Origin: JBEKHI01 sp050012355
GTDB lineage: Bacteria; Actinomycetota; Actinomycetes; Streptosporangiales; Streptosporangiaceae
Assembly: GCA_050012355.1 (NCBI GenBank)
Contig: JBEKHI010000166.1
Span: forward strand, 1 to 18,001
Length of the DNA: 18,001 bases
Reading direction: 5' to 3'
Below, piece after piece: positions 1 to 7,679 of the stretch. The notes under the pieces were generated by a model. The model made no database searches. It saw only the letters and a list, made by a program, of their open reading frames with translations, and was not told the DNA's origin. Position 1 is the first letter of the stretch. The number at the start of each line of letters is the position of its first letter. The position numbers were made by a program, and so were the translations under genes.

Positions 1-301
1 CGCTCCACTCCGCATATATGGCATGGATGTCTTTGACCCGGATATTGAGGAAGCTGCTGACCCGATTGAGATCGCGCGGCGTCTCCAGGGTGACCGACGG
101 CTTGTCGTCGGTCGGGCCTCCGCCGACGTTGATGATGATCCAGGTGTTGGCTAGTGCGACATAGGTCAGCCCTCCGGGGCCGGAGTAGGCCACTCTGCCG
201 CCGAGTACTTCGGTGTAGAAGCGCCGAGAGCGCCCGACATCATCCGAGACGATGAAGTGGGCCAGCACAATTCCCTCTGGCGGTGGTGGAAGCTCTGCCA
301 T
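1..301 (-). CDS. VOC/glyoxalase-like protein, partial (3' end outside window)
   Basis: The first 100 residues of a vicinal-oxygen-chelate (glyoxalase/bleomycin-resistance) fold protein are visible; the rest lies beyond the left edge. The opening strand AHFIVSDDVGRSRRFYTEVLG (residues 14-34, here broken as AHFIVSDD and GRSRRFYTEVLG) is the family's first beta-alpha unit with a metal-position His15, followed by the paired strands around TYVALANTWIIINVGGG. Residues 84-100 begin the second half-motif (FLNIRVKDI). The ATG is preceded by a GAGGTG ribosome site at a suitable distance. VOC proteins range from glyoxalases to dioxygenases and resistance proteins, so the substrate cannot be told. It stands alone; the next gene on the same strand is more than 450 bases upstream. 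Confidence 0.85.
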   Translation of the reverse strand, partial: MAELPPPPEGIVLAHFIVSDDVGRSRRFYTEVLGGRVAYSGPGGLTYVALANTWIIINVGGGPTDDKPSVTLETPRDLNRVSSFLNIRVKDIHAIYAEWS

Positions 302-753
302 CTGGCACCTCAGCTGGTTGGTCTCACACCCCGCTTACGACGGGGTCTGCCGGCGACGTTGCGATGATCGGGATCCAGCGCCGATGGTAGCGTGCCCGTC
401 GAAGCAGCAAGTCATTCACCGGCATCACGCTCCGGGCACAAGTGCGCGCCGCCGCCGCAAGTTACTGAGCACCAGCACCGGCCGGGCGCCGCTCGGCCAT
501 GATCGCGTCGGGCAGCGCCTCCGGACCGGCGACGCAGACCCCCGAGAAGGCGGGGAACGGCCGGATGATCTCGCGCAACGTGACGAGCGGGAGGTATCCG
601 CGAGCTACCCGAGGACGGCGCGGCGCCTGAAGCCTCCTGGCGAAGCGGACCTGCGGGTAGAAGCACCGACGGGCAGGCCCGGCGTCGGACCGGTCAAGGC
701 CAGGCTTGCCCGCCTCGGGTAGGCCTGGCGTCGCACCGCCTTCACTGTCGCCG
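302..753. other. Intergenic, possible gene remnant on minus strand
   Basis: No complete gene is supported here. On the minus strand, from about 600 down to a TAA at 462-464, a reading frame gives a protein-like stretch (LVTLREIIRPFPAFSGV then CVAGPEALPDAIMAER) with hydrophobic/charged alternation unlike the flanking frames, but without a start codon or upstream continuation that I recognise. It may be the C-terminal stub of a lost gene. The plus-strand reading frames across the stretch are Arg/Pro/Gly-rich and look like shadows. Confidence 0.3.
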
Positions 754-1569
754 CTATCGCTGGTACAGCACCGGGTTCAGGTCCGTGTCGGGCGCTTGGC
801 CGGCGGGGGTGCTCCCCAGGTAGTTCGCCAGGTCGGCGCGCTGGAAGTCGTTGACGGGCTCGGCGACGGCCACGTCCGCGTCGATGTAGATGATGGTCAT
901 CACACGCCGCGGCGCCGCGGTCGTGTTCGCCTCGGCCCGGTGGAACGTCCATCCGAGGTGGTAGCTCACATCGCCGAGCGCGAACGGCTCCTGCACCACC
1001 GGGAACCGGCGCTCGGCGAGTGCCTGCTGCACGGCGGCTTCCGATTCGTCGCTGATCGGCAGGTTCCGGCCGAAGGAGAGCCGCTGGCTGCCGCGGGCGA
1101 ACGACAGCGGCCCCATCGCCAAGGGCGTCTCCTGCAGCGGCACCCACGCGGTGACTGACCGGTCGGTGGCCAGCGGCCAGTAGTACTGGTCGGCGTGCCA
1201 CGGGGTCACGCCCCCGCCGGCCTCTTTGTACAGCGCCTGGTCATGGTAGAGCCGCACCCCGTCCACGCCGAGCAGTTCGGCGGCGATCCGGGCGAGTCGT
1301 CCGGCAAAGACGAACTCCCGCACCTGGCGGTCATGCTGCCACAGGTTCTCTATCTGCAGGAACGCCTTCTGGTACGTGGTGCGCTCGGCCATGGGCAGGT
1401 GCATCGTGTTCAGCTCGGTCACCTTGCCGGTGATCGCGGGCTCGAAGGCGGCGATGGCCTGCGCGCTAAGCACGCCGGCCAGGTGAACGAAGCCGTCCGC
1501 GTCAAAGTCGCGGCGCGCGGAGGACGGCAGGACGTACGGCTTGTTCAGCTCGGTGACGGCGCTGGTCAC
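754..1569 (-). CDS. Phytanoyl-CoA dioxygenase (PhyH) family Fe(II)/2-oxoglutarate oxygenase
   Basis: A 271-residue PhyH-family protein, the usual length for bacterial members. The iron-binding facial triad is visible: H125-x-D127 in WHADQYYWPL and distal H210 in GWTFHRAEAN, with an Arg pair about 11 residues on (RRVMTII) that would hold 2-oxoglutarate. These enzymes hydroxylate small molecules, often in natural-product or lipid pathways; the substrate is not predictable here. I chose the GTG at 1567-1569 because it follows a GGGAGG site by six bases, whereas a longer reading from 1680 adds a 37-residue Pro/Gly/Arg-rich extension with no homology signal. The C-terminal half keeps the family's GDVSYHLGWTFH strand. 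It is monocistronic, with wide gaps on both sides. Confidence 0.9.
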   Translation of the reverse strand: MTSAVTELNKPYVLPSSARRDFDADGFVHLAGVLSAQAIAAFEPAITGKVTELNTMHLPMAERTTYQKAFLQIENLWQHDRQVREFVFAGRLARIAAELLGVDGVRLYHDQALYKEAGGGVTPWHADQYYWPLATDRSVTAWVPLQETPLAMGPLSFARGSQRLSFGRNLPISDESEAAVQQALAERRFPVVQEPFALGDVSYHLGWTFHRAEANTTAAPRRVMTIIYIDADVAVAEPVNDFQRADLANYLGSTPAGQAPDTDLNPVLYQR

Positions 1570-2119
1570 GGAAACCTCCCTATCTCGGGATACGTCCAGC
1601 TTCCCCCGGTCAGGCGCTGCGCGGAACCGCGGGCCTGGCATTCCCGCGAGGCCCGCCGACGGAGCACATACGCCAGACAATCATCACCACCCGCCGCCTC
1701 ATCCTGCCCGGCCACCTCGCGTTCCTGCCAAGACTTTTCGCGACCCGAAGCCAGGTGAGCCTTGCACCGCCTCGGCATCAACGGCTGCACCAGATCGCCC
1801 CTCAACCAGCCACCGGCAAGGCACACCAGCCTACGGACCCCGCCAATGGCGCGGATAACACAACGACCTAGAGCAGAGCGGCCAGGACCGCACCCAACCG
1901 CTGCCCAGCGCGCGACTCCCCCGCGCGAGAACCGCCTAATTGAACGTCCAGGCGGTGACCGGAATGGTGTCCGAGGCGCCCGGGAGCGAATGTTCTGTCG
2001 CGTGGTGCCAACTCCATATGCCTGCGCCTGCCCGGCCGCGTCAGTATCTGTTGCCCGGCGGTGCCGCGACCGCCGCCGGCTCCTCCCTTCAGGATGCCGC
2101 AGGCTGGCAGCAGGCCAGG
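1570..2119. other. Intergenic region without a recognisable gene
   Basis: About 550 bases between the oxygenase start and the carboxymuconolactone decarboxylase-like stop. All reading frames are Pro/Arg/Ala-rich and resemble noise from GC-rich DNA. I see no tRNA, repeat or convincing terminator. The promoter of the oxygenase should lie in 1580-1700, but no clear -10/-35 pair stands out. Confidence 0.5.
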
Positions 2120-2719
2120 TCAGACTGAGGGTGCTTGAGCTGCAGGTCGGCCGTAGGTGACGGCTTCGCGCACCTGCGGGGGCAGAGACTGGGCGAGTTG
2201 CGCGTCGGGCTGAGCGCCGAGTGAGTCGTTGATCGTAGAAAACGCCAGGCGGAGGGCCACGAAGGCAGTGATGGCGAAGATCTGCCCGTCATCGAGCCCG
2301 GTATCGCGGAGCGCCTGGATGTCGGCCAGCGTCGTCGCGTTCGGGTCCCTGGCGACCTTCCTGGCCCACGCGGCCATGGCTTTCTCCTGGTCGGTCAGCC
2401 CAGTGTCGCTGCCGTTGAGAACCCCTGCCGCGACAGCGGCGACCGACGCTTTGCCCAGCTTCCCGCCCCACGCCAGCGAGCAGTACGAGTCACCCAGGGC
2501 CGAGGCGGCGGCGGTCACCAGGATCCCGCGCTGGCGGAAAGTCAGACCGCTCGGCGTGAATGCCTCAGACATCACCCCGAACAGCTGCTTCAGGGTCTCT
2601 GGCTGGTGCGCCCACAGCCGGGACACGTTCCACACGTAGCCGTCGTCTGCGAGGTCTTCGTCGTAGAGCGCCTGCACTGGGGCGGACACCGGGGGTTCTT
2701 CGAGAAAGCTTCCGGTCAT
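2120..2719 (-). CDS. Carboxymuconolactone decarboxylase/AhpD-like protein with degenerate active site
   Basis: A 199-residue all-helical protein of the CMD/AhpD superfamily: LTFRQRGILVTAAASALGDSYC (residues 59-80), then AWGGKLGKASVAAVAAG and the LTDQEKAMAAWARKVARDPNATTLADI helix pair. AhpD-type members use a CxxCxxxH thiol motif as alkylhydroperoxidase; here the first Cys is replaced (DSYC, only C80 remains) and the His position is Trp84. Redox catalysis by the standard mechanism is therefore doubtful. The ATG overlaps the last codon of the upstream methyltransferase reading frame (ATGA) and follows an AAGGAGGAG site, so the two were translationally coupled. Pairing with a methyltransferase suggests a small detoxification or metabolite-modifying unit, but that is inference. 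Confidence 0.85.
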   Translation of the reverse strand: MTGSFLEEPPVSAPVQALYDEDLADDGYVWNVSRLWAHQPETLKQLFGVMSEAFTPSGLTFRQRGILVTAAASALGDSYCSLAWGGKLGKASVAAVAAGVLNGSDTGLTDQEKAMAAWARKVARDPNATTLADIQALRDTGLDDGQIFAITAFVALRLAFSTINDSLGAQPDAQLAQSLPPQVREAVTYGRPAAQAPSV

Positions 2720-3404
2720 GCGCGTTCTCCTCCTTCGGGTTTGCGGGCCACGTAGCCTACGACGTTGATGCTGGCCCGCAAGGGCAAGCCGTCTCTCAGC
2801 TGCCCCTGAGCCTGCTCGACGGCCGCGCGAAGAAACTCGGCCTCGCCGACGTTCTGGATAGCCTCATAAGCCGGTCCGGTAGCGGCCAGCGCACGCGCGT
2901 ACAGCTCCGGGTCCGCGAACTCCCAGGCGAACGGAACGTCCAGGCCCCAGGGGACACCTCCAGGTGACCCCACACCGTTATACCGGCGCGTCCACCGGGA
3001 CGAAGGACCCGGTATATCTCGGCAACCGCGCCGGGTGTGGTACCCCAGATCCCCCGGAAACTGGTGACAACGTCGAACGACGCCGGGTCCCACGGCAGGA
3101 CGTGCATATCGCCGATCCTGATATCGCAGTCAGGGTTCCGGTCCCGGGCCACCGCGGCCAGCCGGGCTGAGGCGTCGGTACCAGAGCAGGACGCGCCGCG
3201 CAGGCGAGCCAGCTCGACAGCGAGCCCGGACCCGCACGCCACGTCGAGCAGCCGGTCCCCGGCATCGACGCCGAGCCGATGGTGCACAGCGACGTACTCC
3301 CGGCAGTTGCCCGGCTCGCTCAGGGTCGCGAAATCCACCGCCTTGCGGCCCCAGCCCTCATCAACCAGCGCCCACAAGGACGAGTCAGCATCTGGCCCCG
3401 TCAT
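2716..3404 (-). pseudogene. Class I SAM-dependent methyltransferase, internal deletion plus frameshift
   Basis: The first 155 residues read as a normal class I methyltransferase: SAM motif I LLDVACGSGLAVELA (residues 52-66), acidic GTDAS after the second strand, GDMHVLPWDPASFDVV, and the motif around YRVLRPGGRAGITVWG. At about 2945-2955 the frame breaks off after SPGAW, and the family's C-terminal part resumes in another frame (LDVPFAWEFADPELYARALA, ending INVVGYVARKPEGGERA). In family memory roughly 40-50 residues normally separate these segments, so the junction looks like a deletion of 3n+1 bases rather than a point frameshift. The start ATG follows AGAGGAG. The stop overlaps the downstream CMD-like start, so this was the first gene of a two-gene operon. 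As read, only a truncated domain would be made. Confidence 0.85.
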
Positions 3405-3921
3405 TGCCGCTCCTCTGCATCGCCAGGTCTCTCGCTGCGCTTCCTGCCTGTCCGGCGGCCCGTGCCGCACAGTGGCATAGCCGGCACGGCATGGCGAGCC
3501 CCGCTCAGGCAGGACGGGCCGGCGCACAGGTGAAGGTTCTATTTTGCGATCAGCAGTTGTTCCCAGGCAAGCCCAGGAAGGTGCCCCGCGCGCAGAATGA
3601 CGAATCTGCGCTCGTGCCGTGCGGAGTCCGCTGGCGTGCAAACGAGCACATATTCGGCAGGGAGACTGTGGATAGTGCTTCCGGCCCGGCTTCCCCGGTT
3701 TTGACTGGATACGGGCGTAGGGCCGGGATCCTGGGTCCCGGCCTGACCTCCGATTCGGCTGACGCCGTACGGGCTGTCTTGCGAGACGATCTGCCGGCCG
3801 GGCCCCAGGTCTTCGGCACCCGCCGGCGGTGCCGGCCTGATCTGCCTGGCCTGTGCAAGAGGCGGGGGTTCACAGTTCCGGCGGCCAGCGGGTGCGTGCC
3901 ATCCCTCAACCTGAGAAAGGG
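3405..3921. other. Left flank of IS110-type element; candidate bridge-RNA region
   Basis: About 500 bases without a supported gene between the methyltransferase start and the transposase start. IS110-group elements carry a structured non-coding RNA in the stretch upstream of the transposase, so the right half is expected to be element DNA. An 8-bp perfect hairpin lies at 3721-3743 (separate entry). On the minus strand, 3539-3664 encodes a protein-like tail (LPAEYVLVCTPADSARHERR, then RFVILRAGHLPGLAW) that may be a gene stub cut by the insertion. The exact left end of the element is not visible because the family lacks clear terminal inverted repeats. Confidence 0.45.
3721..3743 (+). ncRNA. 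Hairpin in IS110 leader, possible bridge-RNA stem
   Basis: GGCCGGGA and TCCCGGCC form a perfect 8-bp stem around the 7-base loop TCCTGGG, about 180 bases upstream of the transposase. IS110-family recombinases use a bridge RNA made from this region, containing several stem-loops whose loops pair with target and donor DNA. The stem is seen; its assignment to a bridge RNA is inference. Confidence 0.35.
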
Positions 3922-4984
3922 ATGACAGTGACCATCGTAGAAGAAGCACGCCCTGTTACCTGTCGCACAGCGATTACCGGCGGCGTGGATACTCACGCCG
4001 GTACCCCTGTCGCTGCCGCGCTCGATCCCGTCGGCGGGCTGCTCGGCGTCAGGGAGTTCCCCGCAGCCGGCTATAAGGGCCTGCTGGGCTGGCTGGGCGG
4101 ATTCGGGACGGTGTGCCTTGCCGGCATCGAAGGAACCGGCAGCTACGGCGCCGGGCTCGCCCGTTACATCGCGGCGTCTGGTGTCCGGGTCGTCGAGGTG
4201 GACCGCTCAGGCCGGCAGGACCGGCGCCGTCAGGGCAAGTCCGGTCCCCTGGATGCGGTCAGCGCGGCCCGGGCCCGCGCAGTCCGGCCGGGCCCGCGGT
4301 GCACCCAGGGGCCGGGACGGTGCCGTCGAGGCGATCCGGACCCTGATGGTCGCCCGGCGCAGTGCCGCGGGGGAACGTACCCGGACCATCAACCAGGCCC
4401 GGGCCCTGGTCCTGACCGGACCCGGTGACCTGCGGACCCGGTTCGCCAAGCATAAGCCGGCGGCCCTGATCACCGCGCTGGCGGCGCTGCGTCCCCGCCC
4501 CGGCGGCGTGGCCGGCCACGCCACCCGCATCGCGCTGCGCGAGCTGGGGCGGCGTGCCTTGTTCCTGGACGGCCAGCTCGAGCGCCTGGACGAGCTCATC
4601 GTCCCGCTGGTGACCGCCCGGGCCCCGGGCCTGCTCGCTGTCTTCGGGGCGGGCCCGCGCACGGCGGCACTGCTGCTGATCGCGGCCGGGGATCACCCGG
4701 AACGGCTGCGCAGCGAGGCAGCCTGGGCGCATCTGTGCGGTGCCGCGCCGATCCCGGCATCATCCGGGAAGGTCACCCGGCACCGGCTTAACCCTGGCGG
4801 TGACCGGCAGGCTAACCATGCCCTGTGGCGGATCGTGTTCACCCGGATGGGCTCTGACCCGGCTACCCGTGCTTACGTCGAGCGCCGTACGGCCGAGGGC
4901 AAGTCCAAGGCGGAGATCATTCGCTGCCTCAAGCGTTACGTCGCCCGCGAGGTCTGCCACCAGCTGCGCCCTGCCGCCGGGTAA
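3922..4984 (+). pseudogene. IS110-family transposase, frameshifted and missing a catalytic Asp
   Basis: The N-terminal RuvC-like DEDD domain is in the first frame: D23 in GGVDTHAG, E70 in GIEGTGSYG, and the motif normally read as K-S-D-x-x-D, here KSGPLDA with G108 in place of the third Asp and D111 retained. Around 4275-4290 the frame moves by one base; after that the second frame carries AVEAIRTLMVARRSAAGERT and the C-terminal Tnp_20 domain with LCGAAPIPASSGK (the Ser-containing segment) and GGDRQANHALW to the stop at 4982-4984. The whole would be about 350 residues, normal for IS110 elements. The substitution and the frameshift each should abolish activity. The start follows a weak AGAAAGG site. 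Gly is one base change from Asp here (GGT). Confidence 0.88.
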
Positions 4985-5444
4985 CGGCCGAAAGCTCCGG
5001 GGGCGGCCTGACCCGATATTCGGCTGCCGCGAACCTGCTGGCCTGCGAACGATTCGCCGGCCGTCCCCGGCCTCATCCCTGACCTGCTGAGCGTGACCTA
5101 ATAAGAGCTTGCCCGCTCCATCTCGGGCGGCCCTTCCCTGTCTTGTCCGCAACCAGCAATAACCCGTCCGGGACACCCACCCTGCAACCCCAGAAATGCG
5201 GCCGCCCACATGTCATCCGACCCCCTTGACAAACATAAGAGCATCGATCTGGCTCGTGGTCGGGGATAAGGTCCGCTGTCAACTGGATAGGTGCACGGTG
5301 ACGCGCATCGCGGTCGAGTGGCGGGATCTGGTCACGCTCTGCTGCTGAGAGTTACATCATGTTTCGTCTTTGTCGTGGCGGACCCGGCTCTGGAGGCTTC
5401 GCGTCTAGACTCAGATATGGATCCTGGAGCGTAGGGAGTTGTAC
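4985..5444. other. Right flank of IS110-type element and spacer to toxin-antitoxin pair
   Basis: No gene is supported over about 460 bases. Two related blocks stand out: TGACCTAATAAGAGC at 5094-5108 and TGACAAACATAAGAGC at 5227-5242, the latter preceded by CCCCCT. The second resembles sequence I recall seeing downstream of actinobacterial IS110 transposases, so the right end of the element probably falls close after 5242. The remaining 200 bases must hold the promoter of the downstream pair; a TAGACT at 5405-5410 is a possible -10 box, with no clear -35. Confidence 0.4.
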
Positions 5445-5639
5445 ATGAGCGTCGAAACCGACATGGTCACGCTTCCCCGTATTGAACTGGATGCGCTGAA
5501 GGCCGAGCTGAGGCGGTTGCGGCGCGAGGCCGGGCAGCGCGTAGCGCGCCAGCGCATGCAGGCCGATCCCGGTCCTGGTGATGACGCCCCCGTCTTCACC
5601 CGCGAAGAGCTCGCCGAAGCATGGGGGATCAATGAGTGA
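5445..5639 (+). CDS. Small antitoxin-like protein
   Basis: A 64-residue protein starting at ATG 5445 after a TAGGGAG site (a TTG six bases upstream is less likely). It has a short N-terminal strand, a highly charged helix ELDALKAELRRLRREAGQRVARQRMQ suited to binding DNA or wrapping a partner (residues about 15-40), an acidic Gly/Pro linker and a C-terminal EELAEAWGINE. Size, charge pattern and the 8-base overlap with a RelE-like gene make it a likely type II antitoxin, but it matches no antitoxin family I can name. In such pairs the antitoxin binds the toxin and represses the common promoter. Confidence 0.65.
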   Translation: MSVETDMVTLPRIELDALKAELRRLRREAGQRVARQRMQADPGPGDDAPVFTREELAEAWGINE

Positions 5640-5895
5640 TCGCCTCGTCCGCTTCCCTGGCACATCCTGGGATGAGATCGAGGCCCTGCCGCAGCCACTG
5701 CGCTGGACAGTCCAGCGTGTGATCTTCCACCTGCTCGATGAGCCGGTCCCGTCGCTCGCTGACCCCTTCCCGCACGACGATCCCCTGCCTGGTGCCTACG
5801 AGCTGCACTTGCCCGCCGACGACGTGACGATCTGGTACACGGTCACCGAGCACGAAGGCCAAGAGGGTCATCAGCGTGCAGCACGTGAGCCTTGA
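5632..5895 (+). CDS. RelE/ParE-like toxin, C-terminus probably frameshifted
   Basis: The start ATG lies inside the last codons of the antitoxin-like gene, giving tight coupling. The 87 residues contain RVIFHLLDEPVPSLADPFP and then PLPGAYELHLPADDVTIWYTVTEHEGQ, the layout of RelE/ParE mRNA interferases or gyrase toxins: helices first, then a beta-sheet with L-P-G-A-Y-E and a WYTV strand. After GQE the frame reads GHQRAAREP and stops. Skipping one G in the run at 5865-5870 restores VISVQHVSLDT followed by TAA at 5900-5902, which has the hydrophobic strand expected at a RelE C-terminus. A one-base insertion therefore seems to have replaced the last strand; the product may be inactive, or the read may contain an error. 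Confidence 0.65.
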   Translation: MSDRLVRFPGTSWDEIEALPQPLRWTVQRVIFHLLDEPVPSLADPFPHDDPLPGAYELHLPADDVTIWYTVTEHEGQEGHQRAAREP

Positions 5896-6246
5896 CACCT
5901 AAGCCGGAGTCAGCAGCCGGCGCACTGTACCAGTACCGGTCGGCACAGGTCGGCATCCGGCCGCTGACAATCGGCACAGCACGAGTGCCAGAGGTAATCC
6001 CAAGGTTGAATGCCGCGGACGGCAGCTCTCGATCGCCGAGGCTAGCCGAGCGTTACCGAGACCGCACGAAGCGGTACGCATGTAACCGTCTGACATGGGC
6101 GGCTTGTACGTCGGCCCAATCGCGTTGCAGCAGGCAGACGGAAACGAATGTTCTGAGCGGTACTACCACAACCGATACAGCCCGGGCCGGCCGGATAAGC
6201 CCCACCATGAGACCCCTGGTCCCCTGAGATGCCTGTGATGCGCTGG
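5896..6246. other. Intergenic region without a recognisable gene
   Basis: About 350 bases between the toxin and the stop of the NERD-domain gene on the other strand. Minus-strand 6053-6213 gives a hydrophobic-looking stretch (LIRPARAVSVVVVPLRTFV) with no ribosome site or family match. I see no repeat, terminator with a T-run, or RNA gene. Confidence 0.4.
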
Positions 6247-7326
6247 TCACCATTGTGGACCCTGGTCTAGCGAAGGAGCGGGAAGCGCGCGGGTTGTGGC
6301 GGCCGCGAGGCACGAGATGTCGGCGGCGGGCATGGCACCTGGAGCACGTCGCAGCCAGGCGCGGATTGTTCTTGGCCCGAGTACATCTACGCCGCGAAGC
6401 CGCGCGACGCCCCGCAAGGGCATGGCATTCCGGAAGAGCCTTGGCCCATATATGACGAGTGCGGGCTGGACAGCGACTTCCCTGCCTGCCTCGGCACTGA
6501 TCAGCTCGGCGGCTATGGTCGCTTGCCGGCGTGCGTGCTCAAGCGCGGGTACTTGGCATGTTTGCCCGTGATAGATCTGCTCATCGGGTGTGCTGGCGCG
6601 CACCGCGACGTGCCGGTTCCATGATTGCGAGGTGAGGGCGTAAATTCCCGCGGGGCCGATCACGAGATGGTCTATCACCTCTTCGTCATCGGAGGCCGGG
6701 ATGGTGCACGCGTCCAGGCAGATGTAACCGCTGCGGCGCAGTCGGCTCAGGCAGCGGCGCGTCCGCTTCCTAGCCCCCTCCAGCGTGTCCGTGCCGTACC
6801 GTATCTGCCGTATCGCCAGGGCAATGGAAAGGACCACGGCTACCGAGACGCCGAGCCTCCAAGTGAAGATTATCGAAGACATCGCCCCGGAAGACAGGAC
6901 GAGGATGAGGTTCCGGAGCGATTGCGCCCAGCGGATACCGCGTATATGGCCACGTGTGGCCTTTGGGGCAGATGCGTTCCGCGGGTGGTCCCGCGGTTGC
7001 TCCGCCGGAGGTGAGGTGGGACGCGCGCTGATAAGGTCACTGCCGATCTTGGGGGCGGTTCGCAGAAGGCCGAGGGCGAAATGGATGCCGTACAGCAGGC
7101 GGGTCAGCGGATAAGCCTGGACGCGGTGGAGGATATGGTCCAGTTCGGCGGTCCATTCGTCGCCGACATCGGCTCGTATCTCGTACGGGAGGCGGCGGAC
7201 CGCAGCTGACAAGAGCGCGTGAGGGAGTTGTTCCAGCCGGGCCCGGATCTCGTCACTGGCCAGCCCGCTGACCGCGGCTACGCCCAGCGTCACCGTCAGC
7301 CCGGTTAGCCAGGCTAGGACGGTCAT
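6247..7326 (-). CDS. Membrane protein with degenerate NERD (nuclease-related) domain
   Basis: A 359-residue protein starting at ATG 7326, which overlaps the PadR gene stop (ATGA); the reading frame's longer upstream extension lies entirely inside padR and is ignored. An N-terminal hydrophobic segment (residues 3-23) precedes a conserved-looking DEIRARLEQLPHALLSAAVRRLPYEIRADVGDEW module. Two further membrane segments span about 138-172. The C-terminal half is a NERD-type domain: EVIDHLVIGPAGIYALTS (216-233), then QSWNRHVAVRA and the ARRQATIAAELI helix. In nuclease-like NERD proteins a Lys follows this strand; here the position is Gln/Ser, so cleavage activity is doubtful. Coupling to PadR suggests that PadR controls it. 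Its role is unknown. Confidence 0.8.
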   Translation of the reverse strand: MTVLAWLTGLTVTLGVAAVSGLASDEIRARLEQLPHALLSAAVRRLPYEIRADVGDEWTAELDHILHRVQAYPLTRLLYGIHFALGLLRTAPKIGSDLISARPTSPPAEQPRDHPRNASAPKATRGHIRGIRWAQSLRNLILVLSSGAMSSIIFTWRLGVSVAVVLSIALAIRQIRYGTDTLEGARKRTRRCLSRLRRSGYICLDACTIPASDDEEVIDHLVIGPAGIYALTSQSWNRHVAVRASTPDEQIYHGQTCQVPALEHARRQATIAAELISAEAGREVAVQPALVIYGPRLFRNAMPLRGVARLRGVDVLGPRTIRAWLRRAPGAMPAADISCLAAATTRALPAPSLDQGPQW

Positions 7327-7664
7327 GCGATGCCCCCTCGCGGAAACAGCCGCCCGGGAGCGGCTGCGGGCGGCCGCAGTTCCTCGCTGATCGCGGCCAG
7401 TTCCTGTCGCGCGATCTGAGCGCTTTGCGGGCTGATTCGGTACATGCGACGGACAGGGCGGCCGAGCGTGGCGGGATCGATTTCCTCCAGGTCGCTGGCC
7501 AGCCATCCCGCAGACTCAAGCCGGGCCAGGATTGGGTACAAGGTGCCGCTCGGCAGCTTAGTGAGCCGCATCAGCTCGAAGCCGTAACGAGGCTGTGCGA
7601 CGTCCTCAAGGAACGTCCGGAGTACCCTCGCGACCGTCGTGGTGATCTGCACTTCCCCGGGCAT
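7323..7664 (-). CDS. PadR-family transcriptional regulator
   Basis: A 113-residue winged-helix protein. The PadR signature is clear: VARVLRTFLEDVAQPRYGFELMRLT, then LPSGTLYPILARLESAGWLAS (recognition helix and wing, residues about 37-57), and GRPVRRMYRISPQ. The dimerising C-terminal helix is short, as in the small PadR subgroup. PadR proteins repress their own promoter and a neighbouring effector gene in response to a ligand or stress. There is no Shine-Dalgarno site before the ATG; instead TAGAAT lies six bases upstream, fitting leaderless transcription. It is the first gene of an operon with the NERD membrane protein, which it overlaps by four bases. Confidence 0.92.
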   Translation of the reverse strand: MPGEVQITTTVARVLRTFLEDVAQPRYGFELMRLTKLPSGTLYPILARLESAGWLASDLEEIDPATLGRPVRRMYRISPQSAQIARQELAAISEELRPPAAAPGRLFPRGGIA

Positions 7665-7679
7665 GTAGTGATTCTACAT
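7663..7679 (-). promoter_or_regulatory. Palindromic operator and -10 box over padR start
   Basis: ATGTAG-N5-CTACAT is a perfect inverted repeat that overlaps the PadR start codon. PadR operators are commonly ATGT/ACAT-type palindromes, so this is probably the autoregulatory site. On the minus strand the TAGAAT inside it (7671-7676) would be the -10 box placing the transcript start at the A of the ATG. A further half-like GGGTAGATAC lies just upstream (7680-7690). Confidence 0.65.

Noticed and set aside
252..722. Long plus-strand reading frame
   Set aside because: Arg/Pro/Gly-rich, overlaps the VOC start, lacks a ribosome site and shows no domain.
605..1201. Minus-strand frame overlapping the oxygenase
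   Set aside because: Out-of-frame shadow of the PhyH gene with low-complexity composition.
5358..5447. 28-codon ORF just before the antitoxin-like gene
   Set aside because: It ends in an ATGA overlap with the antitoxin start but has Gly/Ser-rich noise composition and no ribosome site.
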